Source of the DNA: Candidatus Methanocrinis natronophilus
GTDB taxonomy: Archaea > Halobacteriota > Methanosarcinia > Methanotrichales > Methanotrichaceae
Direction: 5' to 3'
Assembly (NCBI GenBank): GCA_029167045.1
Contig: JARFPK010000002.1
Span: 35,957-99,956 of the forward strand
Length of the DNA: 64,000 nt
Position 1 is the stretch's first letter, and every line of letters begins with the position of its first letter. Shown here in pieces: positions 36,956-46,422 of this stretch. The notes beneath the pieces were generated by a model. The model was not told the origin of the DNA and searched no databases. It saw only the letters and a list, made by a program, of their open reading frames with translations. A program made the position numbers and the translations under genes.

Positions 36956-37246
36956 TCAATTCTGGGGTTTCAGGTGTTCAGGAAGGGATATGACGGTCTT
37001 TCTGGCGTCCCCGTCCCTGACTTCAAGGACGTAAGCCCTCCCCCGCCTCCCTAGGACCTTTCCGGTCTTACCGTGGAACTTGGGGTTTGGCATCCCCCTA
37101 TGAATGCTCGGGTCCAGAACGATGTGGACCATGGCTCCGTCTTCGAAGTCCTGGATCGCCCTGCTGACGGGGGAGATCCCCCGCGCTCTGACCGATTTTC
37201 TCAGCTTGTCTCTAGTCCGTTTTCTTACACCGTGTGATTTGGGCAT
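36956..37246 (-). CDS. rpl21e: 50S ribosomal protein L21e
   Basis: The predicted protein is 96 aa from [15 protein letters not shown] (a start three codons upstream adds MERH and is less typical). Conserved features include [24 protein letters not shown]. It is an archaeal/eukaryotic-specific large-subunit protein. Its start lies inside the 3' end of pus10 (35-bp overlap, different frame), an unusual compaction. Confidence 0.93.
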   Translation of the reverse strand: MPKSHGVRKRTRDKLRKSVRARGISPVSRAIQDFEDGAMVHIVLDPSIHRGMPNPKFHGKTGKVLGRRGRAYVLEVRDGDARKTVISLPEHLKPQN

Positions 37247-38567
37247 ATGCCTCTCCACCTACATTTGTAACGTCCAGCTCTACAACCCTTGCTCCAGATC
37301 CGAGAAGCCCAGCCAAGCTCGGCCTCGTTCTCCCACCGTCTCCGGATACCAGCTCTTTTACGTAAAGGCCGCTAGTGCCCCGGAGGGTGATCCAGGCGGC
37401 CTTACCCGAGAACTGGTCGAGACGGAGGTCGAGGACCTCCCTCTTTCTTACCTTGTCGGCCCTCCGGTGAGATACTCGGGTTGGCGTGCGCTGTTCAACC
37501 AAGCCGACCAGTTTGTCAAGAACTGATTTAAGCTTTTCTTCTGCCACTTCCCCCTCGAACTCCAGCAGGATGTTGTAGGTCTTCTCAAATAGCGCCTTCT
37601 TAAGCTCCTCGACGGTGGCTTTTTCTGTGAACTCGAGGTCATCGACCTCCACCTTCCCTCCGGCCCGCCGGTTTATATCCTCTCGGAGGCGGGCCAGGTC
37701 CACCGTCCTGACCCGAGGTGAGACCGCCTCAACCACGAAGGGCCTGCCCGTCCCCAGCATCCTCGCGTCGATATCCTCCCTGCCCGAGCCGTGAAATACC
37801 GTATCTTCGCACCTCGCGGCCTCGATGATGGGGTCTCTTATCAGCTCGTCCACCGACTCCCGATACCTCCTTCCGGAAAAGCCGCAGGATTCGCAGCCGG
37901 ACCCGCCGCAATCGCGACAGGGCCATCTGGTCTGGGGAAATCCCCGGGCGAGCTTTCGATACCTTCCTCGGATGTACAGGGAGGCTACCTGGACGTCTAC
38001 TCTGCCATCCTCCAGGTTCAGGATGGCCAGAACCTCCGGAGAGGTGAAGCTGGTGGCCTTCCCCGTCCTCTCGGCTATCCTCTTTCCCACCTCCCGGTTC
38101 AGCTCGGACTTCATCGGCTCGGCGTGGATCGACCCGCCGTCGGCGAGGATCAGCTCCTCGTTCTCGGCTAGCAGGCCGCTCATCTTGGTGCCTACGAGGA
38201 AGGTCTCGTGCTCGAGGTGGCGTAGCTCCCTCACCGCCGCCTCTGCCCACTGGTCGAGCCTCTCCGGCTCCATCTCCCCGAGACAGACCCAGCAGCTATC
38301 AGGCTCCCCCTCCATCCCCAGTTTCAGCCTCGCGTTGCGGGAGCTCCTGGCGAGGAGCGTCAAGAGATCCCGGCCCGATTCGTCGAGAGACCCGGCCATG
38401 GAGAGGAAGGTCTTGATCGACTTACCTCTCTGGGCGTTCGTCAGCCCCGTCGAGAGGATCGCAAACTGCCGCCCAAGGCAGCTGTCACATATCGGGCCGA
38501 GGCCGAGGATCCTCCTGGCCGCATCTCCAAGGCTCGCGACCTCCTTGTCCATATCATCGGTCTTCAT
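37212..38567 (-). CDS. pus10: tRNA pseudouridine synthase Pus10
   Basis: The predicted protein is 451 aa. It makes pseudouridine 54 and 55 in archaeal tRNA T-loops. The N-terminal accessory domain has zinc-binding pairs CDSC and CWVC and [12 protein letters not shown]; a THUMP-like segment follows, and the catalytic Asp lies in [16 protein letters not shown]. It lies next to trmY, whose enzyme methylates pseudouridine 54, so the two consecutive steps are encoded together. Confidence 0.92.
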   Translation of the reverse strand: MKTDDMDKEVASLGDAARRILGLGPICDSCLGRQFAILSTGLTNAQRGKSIKTFLSMAGSLDESGRDLLTLLARSSRNARLKLGMEGEPDSCWVCLGEMEPERLDQWAEAAVRELRHLEHETFLVGTKMSGLLAENEELILADGGSIHAEPMKSELNREVGKRIAERTGKATSFTSPEVLAILNLEDGRVDVQVASLYIRGRYRKLARGFPQTRWPCRDCGGSGCESCGFSGRRYRESVDELIRDPIIEAARCEDTVFHGSGREDIDARMLGTGRPFVVEAVSPRVRTVDLARLREDINRRAGGKVEVDDLEFTEKATVEELKKALFEKTYNILLEFEGEVAEEKLKSVLDKLVGLVEQRTPTRVSHRRADKVRKREVLDLRLDQFSGKAAWITLRGTSGLYVKELVSGDGGRTRPSLAGLLGSGARVVELDVTNVGGEAYAQITRCKKTD

Positions 38568-38601
38568 TTTGATGCATCTCTATCTCGTCGATTTGGTCTC
38601 T

Positions 38602-39285
38602 CTATTCTATTTCGCCTGCCCGGTCGATCTCTTCAGGTTTCGTCAACCCTTCTTCAATTCCATCTTCGTCTTTCGAAGTCCCATCCCGATCGATCGTCTC
38701 ATCGTTCGCCTCTATTCTGTCCAGCTCGTTATTGATCAGGACTATGCAGTGGTCGGTGTGGAGGCTCTTAGGCCCCACGGAGACGATCTTGGCGTCCAGA
38801 CCCTCGAGGAAGGCCTCGTCCTCCTCCGATAGGCCGATGTGGTCTCCGAGAACGAAGGTGCCGTCTCCTGCATTGAGGACGCCTCGATGGTCAGATCCGT
38901 CCTCTCTTAAATAGTAGGTTGTTCCCTCGCCCCAGACCTCAAGGTCCGCCAGGTCCCCTCTTCGGACGAAGATCCCCGGAGTCGACCTCCGCCATTTGGC
39001 GTCCGCCTCCAGAGCGAGGGCCTTCTTCAGGAGCGCCGCCGTAGTCCTCTCGTCGGGGTTGAGGTGGCGTAGTTCTCGACCCCGGAGGTGGATCGTCTTG
39101 GCGACGGAGCCGCCCCGGAGGACGAGGTACGCCTGGACGTCCCTTCTTATCCCGTGGGATAGAACGAAAGCGGAGTTGATGCACCGGCAGAGGATGTCGA
39201 GCCGCCCTGAGGTTCCGGGGATGTCCTCCAGGGAGAAGTCGGGGGTCGTCGTCGCGAGGTTTCCCACCACTACGAAGCTTCGCAT
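38602..39285 (-). CDS. trmY: tRNA (pseudouridine54-N1)-methyltransferase TrmY
   Basis: The predicted protein is 227 aa from MRSFVVVGNLATTTPDFSL; the longer upstream frame overlaps the promoter of the divergent gene. It is a SPOUT-fold SAM methyltransferase producing m1-pseudouridine at tRNA position 54. The knot region FVLGDHIGLSEEDEAFLEG is typical. The C-terminal ~30 residues are an acidic extension. It is followed by pus10 after 34 bases. Confidence 0.9.
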   Translation of the reverse strand: MRSFVVVGNLATTTPDFSLEDIPGTSGRLDILCRCINSAFVLSHGIRRDVQAYLVLRGGSVAKTIHLRGRELRHLNPDERTTAALLKKALALEADAKWRRSTPGIFVRRGDLADLEVWGEGTTYYLREDGSDHRGVLNAGDGTFVLGDHIGLSEEDEAFLEGLDAKIVSVGPKSLHTDHCIVLINNELDRIEANDETIDRDGTSKDEDGIEEGLTKPEEIDRAGEIE

Positions 39286-39376
39286 GGGAGAGAGGATGGG
39301 GGATGGGAGTAGATCCGCCTTTCGTCTGACGGGGCATCGGAGGGGTGCGGGTCGATGCAACTGTATATTGCGCCAT

Positions 39377-39391
39377 CACCTATATATTTGG
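39377..39391 (+). promoter_or_regulatory. TATA box of secreted-protein gene
   Basis: CACCTATATATTTGG is a near-consensus archaeal TATA box about 35 bases before the TTG start at 39417, with GGTGATC as ribosome-binding site between. Confidence 0.55.
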
Positions 39392-39416
39392 AGATCCAAT
39401 TGGAGATGGTGATCCT

Positions 39417-40007
39417 TTGAAGAAGACGATATTGCTTCTGGCAGCCGTCATATCCGCTGCCATCACTCTGGCCGGCCCGTCCATCGCCCAGGAGGCGGGA
39501 CATAATATGTTGATCCGGGACAGCGGGAGCGATACTATGGTGAACGTAGATACCTATCGCAGTCCGGGATATCTGACGGTTGGAGAAGCGGTTATGTTCA
39601 CTCCGCCGAGATCGGGCTGGACCCTAGATGCGGTTGAGATCTGGAGCTTGGTCCCGTATGGTGAGGACGATACCCTCCCTGATGATCAGATAATATCTCT
39701 GGAGATCAGGGACGAGGACTTAAAACTCCTCTACAGGTTCAGCGATTCTCATCTCCCCTATTTCGCCAATCAGGGAGAGCCGGGGGTCGGTGTAATCGAA
39801 GTTCCCTCCATAGTCGTAAACGGCGACTTCTACGTATGCTTCTACGATCGAGGAGCCGTCTTGGTGGGCGTGGACTTCAACCGGGCAGAAGGCAATTCTT
39901 ACTACTACGACATGAAGACAGGAGAGCTCTTCCTCGCGGAGTTCCAGATCGAAGATTCTGAGGAGTATCTACCTGTCAACTGGATCATCCGGGCTGTGGG
40001 CCACTAG
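39417..40007 (+). CDS. Secreted hypothetical protein
   Basis: The predicted protein is 196 aa with a signal peptide (KKTILLLAAVISAAITLAGPSIA). The mature part looks all-beta with aromatic strands (GWTLDAVEIWSLVPYG, GDFYVCFYDRG), resembling small jelly-roll binding domains. No family is recognised. I chose the TTG at 39417 because it follows GGTGA closely and begins the signal peptide; frames starting earlier would contain the promoter. It lies 16 bases before the PAC2-family gene and may be cotranscribed. Confidence 0.7.
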   Translation: MKKTILLLAAVISAAITLAGPSIAQEAGHNMLIRDSGSDTMVNVDTYRSPGYLTVGEAVMFTPPRSGWTLDAVEIWSLVPYGEDDTLPDDQIISLEIRDEDLKLLYRFSDSHLPYFANQGEPGVGVIEVPSIVVNGDFYVCFYDRGAVLVGVDFNRAEGNSYYYDMKTGELFLAEFQIEDSEEYLPVNWIIRAVGH

Positions 40008-40023
40008 GTCAACGGGAAATCAT

Positions 40024-40725
40024 ATGCTTAAGAAGATCTTCGGCCAGTGCGTCTGCATCGGCGGGATGCCCGGCATAGGAAGCGTCGGGAAGGTGGCGGC
40101 AGACTACATAGCCTCGGCTCTCGAGTGCAGGACCTTCCAGCTGATGGTCTCCACCGGCTTTCCCCCTGAGGTCCCGGTGGAGGAGGGTATAGCCAGGGCG
40201 ATCCAGGTGGAGCTGAAGGCCCCCGAAGGTAGGGACGACCTACTACTTCTATGCGGCGACGCCCAGCCCCTACAGCCGCCCCACATGTACAACCTGGCAG
40301 GAGAGATCCTGAAGGCCCTCGCCTCCTACGATGTGACGGATATAGTCACCCTGGCCGCCTACGTCGGAACCTCCGAAGATGCGGTCTACGCCGTCGCCAC
40401 CGATCCGGTCCTCGCCAGGGCTCTTGAAGATGAAGGGTTCGCCCTCCTCCGCAACGGTATCGTGGGAGGCTTGAACGGGATCCTCGTCGGCCTCGCCCCC
40501 CTCTACGGGATCCGGGGCGTCTGCCTCATGGGGAAGACCGACGGCGAGAAGGCCGTCGACCTCTCGGCGGCGGAGGGGCTGATCGGGGCCACCAGTGACC
40601 TCCTCGGCCTGGACGTACCGATGGAGATCCTGGGATGGATGAGGGAGGAGGAGGAGCCGAAAAGGGACGATTTGGAACGAAAGCCCCCCCGGCGGGAGGA
40701 AGATCGCCATGCCGGATACGGATGA
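40024..40725 (+). CDS. PAC2-family proteasome assembly chaperone-like protein
   Basis: The predicted protein is 233 aa. Members (DUF75/PAC2) resemble eukaryotic proteasome assembly chaperones; archaeal homologs bind the 20S core or its precursors. Family features are CIGGMPGIGSVGKVAADYI near the start, YNLAGEILKAL and VTLAAYVG. The last 30 residues are a charged, probably disordered tail. PAN is encoded 6 kb away. The C-terminus lacks a clear HbYX motif. Confidence 0.85.
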   Translation: MLKKIFGQCVCIGGMPGIGSVGKVAADYIASALECRTFQLMVSTGFPPEVPVEEGIARAIQVELKAPEGRDDLLLLCGDAQPLQPPHMYNLAGEILKALASYDVTDIVTLAAYVGTSEDAVYAVATDPVLARALEDEGFALLRNGIVGGLNGILVGLAPLYGIRGVCLMGKTDGEKAVDLSAAEGLIGATSDLLGLDVPMEILGWMREEEEPKRDDLERKPPRREEDRHAGYG

Positions 40726-40762
40726 CTGGGCATGATAGGATGATGAGGCCGCCCCGACTCGC

Positions 40763-41620
40763 TCAGGCGGACCTCACCGCCAGGCTCCCCCGGGAAACCC
40801 CCAGGGCCTCGGCGACGGGGTCGCACTTCGCCCGCATGACGTAGATGAGCCTCCCTTTCAAGAGGCCTTCAAACTCGGTGATCGTCTCGAAGTTTCCCAT
40901 CCCTTTTGCGACGACTAGGACGCCTCCGTCCATCAGGAGCTCGAAGAGCTTGGGCCTCACCTTCTCCAGGGATAGGCCGATGACAGGCCCCGTCGCCTCG
41001 ATGGGGTGGTGGGTCATCTTATCCAATTCATCGGCGGTGATGTCGTTTAATATGGGGGCGGTCTTGGGTCCTATGACGACCCTTTTTCCCATCTCCGTCA
41101 GCCGATCGATGACGAAGAGGTCGAAGACTATCTCCCCGGCGTTGTCGGTGAGGTAGAGGATCTCGTCGAACCGATCTATCCGGCGGCGGACCTCCGGGAG
41201 TTCTCCGTCTAGGTTCTCTCTCAGGGTCTCGCAGAACGCCCCCTCGAAGGAGTCGATGTCGAAGTCGTACCCTTTCACCCCCCACTCCATGGAGTTTCCG
41301 GCGGCGGCTATCCTGATCAGCGCCTCCAGCTTATCTTTTGCCCCGTCGTAGAACTTCTTCGTGAGGGGGAGGAGGGCGGTGGCCACCTGGTTGCTCTCCT
41401 CCTTCATCTCCCGGTAGGGGTCGGGGTTATTGCTCCTCCTCTTCATGATCTCTTCGCGCTCCGTTCCCACCAACGAGGGGACCGCCCCCTTGTGGAGGAC
41501 CATGAAGTCGAGGAGCTCCTCCATCGCCTCCCTCTTAGCCTCATCGTCGGAGAAGAGGAGGTCACATTCGAACTTCGCCCGGTCGAGGATGCAGCTGTAA
41601 CAGCTAGAACCCATCTTCAC
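40763..41620 (-). CDS. DUF89/ARMT1-like damage-control phosphatase
   Basis: The predicted protein is 285 aa. The family is metal-dependent and removes phosphate from damaged or overflow phosphometabolites. Visible features are the N-terminal CYSCILDRAKFECDLL, the core motif YLTDNAGEIVFD and KRVVIGPKTAPILND. Archaeal members are single-domain, as here. The stop lies seven bases from the start region of the next gene upstream (41627), suggesting an operon with the HDAC-like gene. Confidence 0.85.
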   Translation of the reverse strand: MKMGSSCYSCILDRAKFECDLLFSDDEAKREAMEELLDFMVLHKGAVPSLVGTEREEIMKRRSNNPDPYREMKEESNQVATALLPLTKKFYDGAKDKLEALIRIAAAGNSMEWGVKGYDFDIDSFEGAFCETLRENLDGELPEVRRRIDRFDEILYLTDNAGEIVFDLFVIDRLTEMGKRVVIGPKTAPILNDITADELDKMTHHPIEATGPVIGLSLEKVRPKLFELLMDGGVLVVAKGMGNFETITEFEGLLKGRLIYVMRAKCDPVAEALGVSRGSLAVRSA

Positions 41621-41626
41621 CCGTCT

Positions 41627-42475
41627 TCACCTCCCCGAGAGGACGGATATAACTTCGGGGATGGCCTTCGACGCCACCTCGGGGATGGACCCTCCGCTGA
41701 GGACGAAGACGACCCCCCTCTCGCCAGAGGCCTCCTTGATGATCCTCGCCATCTTGGGGTACGCCGCCGTCGTCAGCTCAAAGCCGCCGTAGTCGTCGGC
41801 GTGGGAGTCGTGACCGAATACGACAAAGCAGATCTGAAAATCGAAGTCTTTTGCCATCTCCATGGCGGCGGAGAGCTCCCTCAAGAAGGTCTCGTCATCG
41901 GCGTCGAAGCCGATCCCTATGTCGTGGTTCCTCTTTTCGCCGTCATAGTTCGAGCTCACCTGGTGGTTGAAGTTGACGTGGTAGACGTGCGGATCTTCGC
42001 CGAAGAAGTTCCTCGTCCCGTCGCCGAAATGGGGGTCTACGTCGACGATCAGAAAACGCGCCAGGCCCATCTCCCGCAGCCTCATTATGGCGATGGCAAC
42101 GTCGTTGTAGTAACAGAACCCCCAGCAGCTGCCGGGGCTCGCGTGGTGGCCTGCGGTCCCGGTGTAGGCGAAGGAGTGGTGGGCACCGCCCTCCGCCACC
42201 ATCTCCGCCGCCCTGAGGACCGACCCTGCCGATAGGAGGGCGACTTCGTGGTACATCCTCTCGGAGGGCTCGGTCCTCATCCTCTCCATATGCTCTCTAG
42301 TATGGGACCTCTCGACGAGGGCGAGGGGGGCGGCCTCGGCCGAGAAGACCTGGACGTCTTCCCCTTCCAGAAGACCCGATCTCTCCAGAGCCTCAAAGGA
42401 GGGCTTTATCCTAGCCTTGAGGACGCTGTGCCCCTTCGACCCGAAGTCTGGGTGGTAGATGACGGCAACCTTCAT
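41627..42475 (-). CDS. Histone deacetylase family enzyme (first copy)
   Basis: The predicted protein is 282 aa. It belongs to the arginase/deacetylase fold: active-site His pair in TAGHHASPGS, the YYNDVAIAI segment, and zinc ligands in DVDPHFGDG. Archaeal relatives may remove acetyl groups from proteins or from polyamines or other small amides; the substrate is unknown. It differs clearly from the second copy at 62403-63527. Six bases separate it from the DUF89 gene. Confidence 0.85.
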   Translation of the reverse strand: MKVAVIYHPDFGSKGHSVLKARIKPSFEALERSGLLEGEDVQVFSAEAAPLALVERSHTREHMERMRTEPSERMYHEVALLSAGSVLRAAEMVAEGGAHHSFAYTGTAGHHASPGSCWGFCYYNDVAIAIMRLREMGLARFLIVDVDPHFGDGTRNFFGEDPHVYHVNFNHQVSSNYDGEKRNHDIGIGFDADDETFLRELSAAMEMAKDFDFQICFVVFGHDSHADDYGGFELTTAAYPKMARIIKEASGERGVVFVLSGGSIPEVASKAIPEVISVLSGR

Positions 42476-42524
42476 GGCCCCCGGGTCTATCGACAGACCT
42501 TATAAAAGGTTCCTCGCCCGCCGG

Positions 42525-44060
42525 CTAGATCTGGGAGTACCTCGGATACCTCTCCAGAAGCATCCCCTCGACGACGATCGGCATATCCCGGAGGGCGTCG
42601 CTCGCTGCCCTATGGACGTCCCAGTCTTTGCTCGAGTATATCGTCAGGACCGGCTCTCCCTTCTTCACCATCTGGCCCATCTTCTTGTGGATCCGCACCC
42701 CGGCCTTCTTGTCGGCGGGAGCGCCGGCGTTCCTCGCTATCTCGACGATCCTCTTGTTGTCGAAGGAGATGATGTAGCCGTCAGTCGGGGCGAGGATATC
42801 CTGGGAATACTCGCCGATCTCGATATCGTCGCTCTTGACGGTCGGGTCTCCACCCTGCGCCTCTATGATCTCCATCATCTTCTCGTGGGCTTTGCCGCTG
42901 GTGAGGATCCTCTCGGCCATCGCCCTCCCCTCCCCCCGAGCGGCGACGCACCCCATCCCCGAGGTGCAGCCGATCTCCAGGAGGATCCCGGCGAGGGAGA
43001 GGCTCTTCTCCCGGAGGCTGTTGGGCCCCTGGCCGCTCTCCAGCATCGTCAGAGCCTCCTTCACCTCCAGGGCGGGGCCGACGGTCCTCCCGACGGGGGA
43101 TCCGCCGAAGGTCATGGCGCACTCGATCCTGATCCCGAGCCGGTCCCCCAGGTCGATGAGGTCTTTTGCCATCGACCTGCCTTCGGCGGCGGTCGGAAGC
43201 TTCGTCCCCGGCCCCACCGGCATGTCCATCACCACAGAGTCGGCGCCGACCGCCCCCTTCTTCGACATGATGGAGGCGAGCATCTGGCTGTAGGGGTCGA
43301 TGCTGAGGGCGTACTCGGCCTTGATCAGCTTGTCGTCGGCGGGGGCTATATTCGTCGCTCCGCCCCAGGCGAGGATCCCTCCCACCGATTCCGCGATCTC
43401 CTTGATCTCGTCGGCGGTGAACTCGACGGGGGCTAGGATCTCCATCAAGTCCGAGGTCCCCCCCGCCCCGGTGATCGCTCTGGAGCTGGTCTTAGGGATG
43501 AGGAGGCCTGCGGCGGCGACGATCGGGACTATCAGGAGGGAGACCTTGTTTCCGGGAACCCCTCCTATGCTGTGCTTGTCCACCACGGGGTGGGTGTCGA
43601 AGTGGATCCGTTCACCGGTATCGATCATCGCCCTCGTAAGCCACTCCGTCTCCTGAGAGTCCAGATTTCTGATGTAGAGGGTGGTGAGGTAGGCGGAGAT
43701 CTCGACGTCGCTTAGGTTGTTGTCTACGATGTCCTGGACGATCGTCCTTATCTGGTCCTCGGTGAGCTTCACCTCGTCCATCATCTTCTTTATGTAGCCG
43801 ACGGATGTGGGCTTTGCGGCCGGTGCTATGTCCACCTCCTTCGCCTCCCCGATCTTCACGTGGGCCTCGGTGAAGATGCCGACCTTCCCCGGTTCCAGCA
43901 TCTGGGTGGTGACGTCCAGGATCGCGGTGAAGGAGGCTCCTTTCGCCTTAACTCGCACCCGATCGCCGGCGTTCATCCCCATCTCCCTCGCGTCGGCGAG
44001 GTTGAGCATGACCTTGTACTGTCCAATCTCTATATCGAAGGGCTTGACCTCAAATAACAT
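42525..44060 (-). CDS. AMP phosphorylase (archaeal thymidine phosphorylase family)
   Basis: The predicted protein is 511 aa, usual for archaeal AMP phosphorylases, which carry an extra N-terminal barrel (residues 1-85) compared with bacterial DeoA. It converts AMP and phosphate to adenine and ribose-1,5-bisphosphate, feeding R15P isomerase and form III RuBisCO. The signature KHSIGGVPGNKVSLLIVPIV and TSSRAITGAGGTSDLMEI are intact. Partner genes are not in the window. Confidence 0.92.
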   Translation of the reverse strand: MLFEVKPFDIEIGQYKVMLNLADAREMGMNAGDRVRVKAKGASFTAILDVTTQMLEPGKVGIFTEAHVKIGEAKEVDIAPAAKPTSVGYIKKMMDEVKLTEDQIRTIVQDIVDNNLSDVEISAYLTTLYIRNLDSQETEWLTRAMIDTGERIHFDTHPVVDKHSIGGVPGNKVSLLIVPIVAAAGLLIPKTSSRAITGAGGTSDLMEILAPVEFTADEIKEIAESVGGILAWGGATNIAPADDKLIKAEYALSIDPYSQMLASIMSKKGAVGADSVVMDMPVGPGTKLPTAAEGRSMAKDLIDLGDRLGIRIECAMTFGGSPVGRTVGPALEVKEALTMLESGQGPNSLREKSLSLAGILLEIGCTSGMGCVAARGEGRAMAERILTSGKAHEKMMEIIEAQGGDPTVKSDDIEIGEYSQDILAPTDGYIISFDNKRIVEIARNAGAPADKKAGVRIHKKMGQMVKKGEPVLTIYSSKDWDVHRAASDALRDMPIVVEGMLLERYPRYSQI

Positions 44061-44156
44061 GGAAAACCTCTCTCCTATCGGCGGCGAGATCCTTCTCGGC
44101 CTTCAAGCTCTGGCATCTTTACGACCCCCTTATGATCTCCACCCTTAACTAACTCT

Positions 44157-44948
44157 CTATCCACCCGGGACGCCTCCACGGCCCCAGGACCGGGATAGGG
44201 ACTTGAGGAGTTCGATTATCTCCGATACCTTCCTCTTCGCCTCGATGTGGTCGGTGTTGCATACTATCCTCCACTCGTCTTTAGACTCGATCACCATGAG
44301 GTCCGCCTCGAAGATCGGCCAAGATAGGTCTACGGCAGAGGCGGAGATCTCCCGCCACGTCGAAGGCCTCTCCCGGACAAATTCTCCCGCCACCGTCAAC
44401 GCAGATTCCACCTCCTCCCTCATCGGCTGCGGAAGGTCGATCCTCTCCCAGAAGTCATAGCCGCCCCTCAAGCCGGGGTAGAGCTCTCTAATCGCCGTCT
44501 CCAGGTAGAGGTTGTAGGCGAAGGTCCGGGCGGGGTCGAAGGAGAGGACGCCGCACCTGGCGATCCGGTCCAGGTTCTCGATCGCCCTGGGAAAGTAGGC
44601 GGGAAATATATCGGGATCGGTCCTGTATACCACCTTCTCTATCGAGAGATCGACGAGGACATTCATCATCTCAAAGATGATCTTGCCGCAGAACTCGCAT
44701 CCCAGGCCTATCTGGCGCTTCATAACCTTCTCCTCGAAGAGGATGTGGTAGAACTCGTGGAGGAGGGGGTAGGGCTCAGGCTCCGAGAGGTATATCCGGT
44801 AGCCTTCCCCATAATGGACCGTCCTCCCCAGGACGAAGGGCTCCTCGGAGATCTCCACCTCCACATCGACGTCGAGCCTCCAGGCCCTCTTCAGCCCCTC
44901 TACTATCTTGATGAGGCCTTCTCCAGAAGGGTCAGGGATCGGATCCAC
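44157..44948 (-). CDS. Hypothetical protein with HEFYH zinc-protease-like motif
   Basis: The predicted protein is 263 aa. LLHEFYHILFEE near residue 77 has the HExxH zincin pattern, and CEFCGKIIFEMMN follows about 20 residues later. The family is not known to me; peptidase activity is possible but unproven. The start is GTG, overlapping the nucleotidyltransferase gene by 46 bases, and the Shine-Dalgarno AAAGGAG is very close to it, so the true start may differ. It ends the aMBF1-Sua5-nucleotidyltransferase operon. Confidence 0.65.
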   Translation of the reverse strand: MDPIPDPSGEGLIKIVEGLKRAWRLDVDVEVEISEEPFVLGRTVHYGEGYRIYLSEPEPYPLLHEFYHILFEEKVMKRQIGLGCEFCGKIIFEMMNVLVDLSIEKVVYRTDPDIFPAYFPRAIENLDRIARCGVLSFDPARTFAYNLYLETAIRELYPGLRGGYDFWERIDLPQPMREEVESALTVAGEFVRERPSTWREISASAVDLSWPIFEADLMVIESKDEWRIVCNTDHIEAKRKVSEIIELLKSLSRSWGRGGVPGG

Positions 44949-45841
44949 TCTCCTTTAGCCTCTCTCGTCGTCCCCACTACCAGCCTCTTGCCGTCCACCA
45001 TCTCTTCGACGACCCCCGAGGCCTCGATCCTCTCCCCCGGCACCGCCTGGCCTGCGTATGTGTGGGTGTAGCAGAGGATCGCCGAGATCTCGGGGTGGTC
45101 GATCTCGAAGATGGCGGGGTTGTCGAAGGCGAACTCTGCATCCAGGACGGTGGCTTCGATCTCAAGCCTCCCCTTCTTCTCCCCCGGAGGGAAGGGAGGG
45201 GCGATCTGGTCCCAGTCCCGGGTGAAGAGGAGGTCAAAGTAGGTTGCGTCGACAAGCCCCCGGTTCCCCTTCCTCCTCTCGTGGAGGACGAACTCGCGCC
45301 GGTCGATATCAGGAGCCCTCTTCCTGTATATCTTATCCCAGGTCGCCTCGTCGAGATCCCGGATCCTTCCCCCCTCCTCTTTGGCGGAGGCCAGGACGTC
45401 CCTCGCCCGCCACCAGGCGGCTCCGTAGACGAGGAAGTCTATATCCGAGGCAGTCCCCTCAAGCCCCACCAGGACCGAGCCGGTGATCCCCATCTTCCCA
45501 TCAGGGACCCCCCCCTTCCTCAGGACCGATACGATCTCGGCTATCCGGCCGTCCCTCTCCGCTGCCTTCGGAAGCTCTTCATCGGGGCGATAGATTCGGC
45601 GGATATCTTCCTCCGGGACGACGTGAACGTCCTGGACGTAATCCGGCCTCTCCTTTCGGAGAAGATCGTAGGCCTCTTCGAAGTCGAGCTTCCGGTATCG
45701 TACGCCTCCAGCATCCCTCTCTCCTGCCGGGTCGGGGACGTACCTAAGGATCGACCTGATCCCGTCGGGGTGGTGGTAGTCGACGACGGCGAATATCCAG
45801 CCGTCGACGGTCTGGAAAAAGTCCCTGATCCTCGCCCTCAT
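44903..45841 (-). CDS. Archaeal nucleotidyltransferase-like protein (COG1665 type)
   Basis: The predicted protein is 312 aa. The middle part carries the polymerase-beta nucleotidyltransferase signature GITGSVLVGLEGTASDIDFLVYG (GS then DxD). The C-terminal part is beta-rich (EASGVVEEMVDGKRLVVGTT), like an OB fold. The N-terminal 90 residues are another small domain with KLDFEEAYDLL. The substrate is unknown; nucleic acid or protein nucleotidylation are options. The start overlaps Sua5 stop by four bases. Confidence 0.75.
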   Translation of the reverse strand: MRARIRDFFQTVDGWIFAVVDYHHPDGIRSILRYVPDPAGERDAGGVRYRKLDFEEAYDLLRKERPDYVQDVHVVPEEDIRRIYRPDEELPKAAERDGRIAEIVSVLRKGGVPDGKMGITGSVLVGLEGTASDIDFLVYGAAWWRARDVLASAKEEGGRIRDLDEATWDKIYRKRAPDIDRREFVLHERRKGNRGLVDATYFDLLFTRDWDQIAPPFPPGEKKGRLEIEATVLDAEFAFDNPAIFEIDHPEISAILCYTHTYAGQAVPGERIEASGVVEEMVDGKRLVVGTTREAKGEWIRSLTLLEKASSR

Positions 45842-46422
45842 CCCAGGACCTCCCGGACCCTCTCCATCCCAGCCCCCTCCCTGATCACCCTCCCTGACCT
45901 CAGGTCTATGAGGGTCGACGGGGTGGAATACTGCGATCTTCCTCCATCGAGGATGACGTCGACGGCCCGGACGATCTCTGGATCCAGCTCCTCGAGGCTG
46001 GCGGGGGGAGGTCGGCCCGATAGGTTTGCGGAGGTCGATGTGATCGGCCCTGCCAGGCCGATCAATTCCAGGGCCACCGGGTGGTCGGGGTACCTTATCC
46101 CCACATGGGCCGATCCCGCCGTCACCGCATCGGGTAGGTCTGGCCTCCTATCGAGGAGGACGGTCACAGGGCCGGGGAGGATCTTTCGGAGGATGGGGAG
46201 GTCTTCTTCCCTGATCGAAGCGACGGCCTCCATCATCTCGAAGCTGGCCACCGCCACCGATAGGGGGGCATTACGGGGACGGCCCTTGATCTCGAAGACC
46301 CTATTCACAGCCTTGGGGATGAAGACCGAGGCCCCTATCCCGTAGACCGTCTCCGTCGGGTAGACGGCGGTCCCCCCTTCCAGGAGGATCTTCGCCGCCC
46401 AAGCTACGCTTCTCGTCGTCAT
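45838..46422 (-). CDS. tsaC: Threonylcarbamoyl-AMP synthase (Sua5/TsaC family)
   Basis: The predicted protein is 194 aa. It makes threonylcarbamoyl-AMP from threonine, bicarbonate and ATP for t6A37 synthesis in tRNAs reading ANN codons. Typical segments: GGTAVYPTETVYGIGASVF, KGRPRNAPLSV and ITSTSANLSGRPPP. It lacks the C-terminal Sua5 domain, so it is of the short TsaC/YrdC type. Its start overlaps the aMBF1 stop by four bases. Confidence 0.9.
   Translation of the reverse strand: MTTRSVAWAAKILLEGGTAVYPTETVYGIGASVFIPKAVNRVFEIKGRPRNAPLSVAVASFEMMEAVASIREEDLPILRKILPGPVTVLLDRRPDLPDAVTAGSAHVGIRYPDHPVALELIGLAGPITSTSANLSGRPPPASLEELDPEIVRAVDVILDGGRSQYSTPSTLIDLRSGRVIREGAGMERVREVLG

Noticed and set aside
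37825..38832. 335-aa plus-strand frame across pus10 and trmY
   Set aside because: It crosses two conserved genes in antisense and has no domain; a GC artefact.
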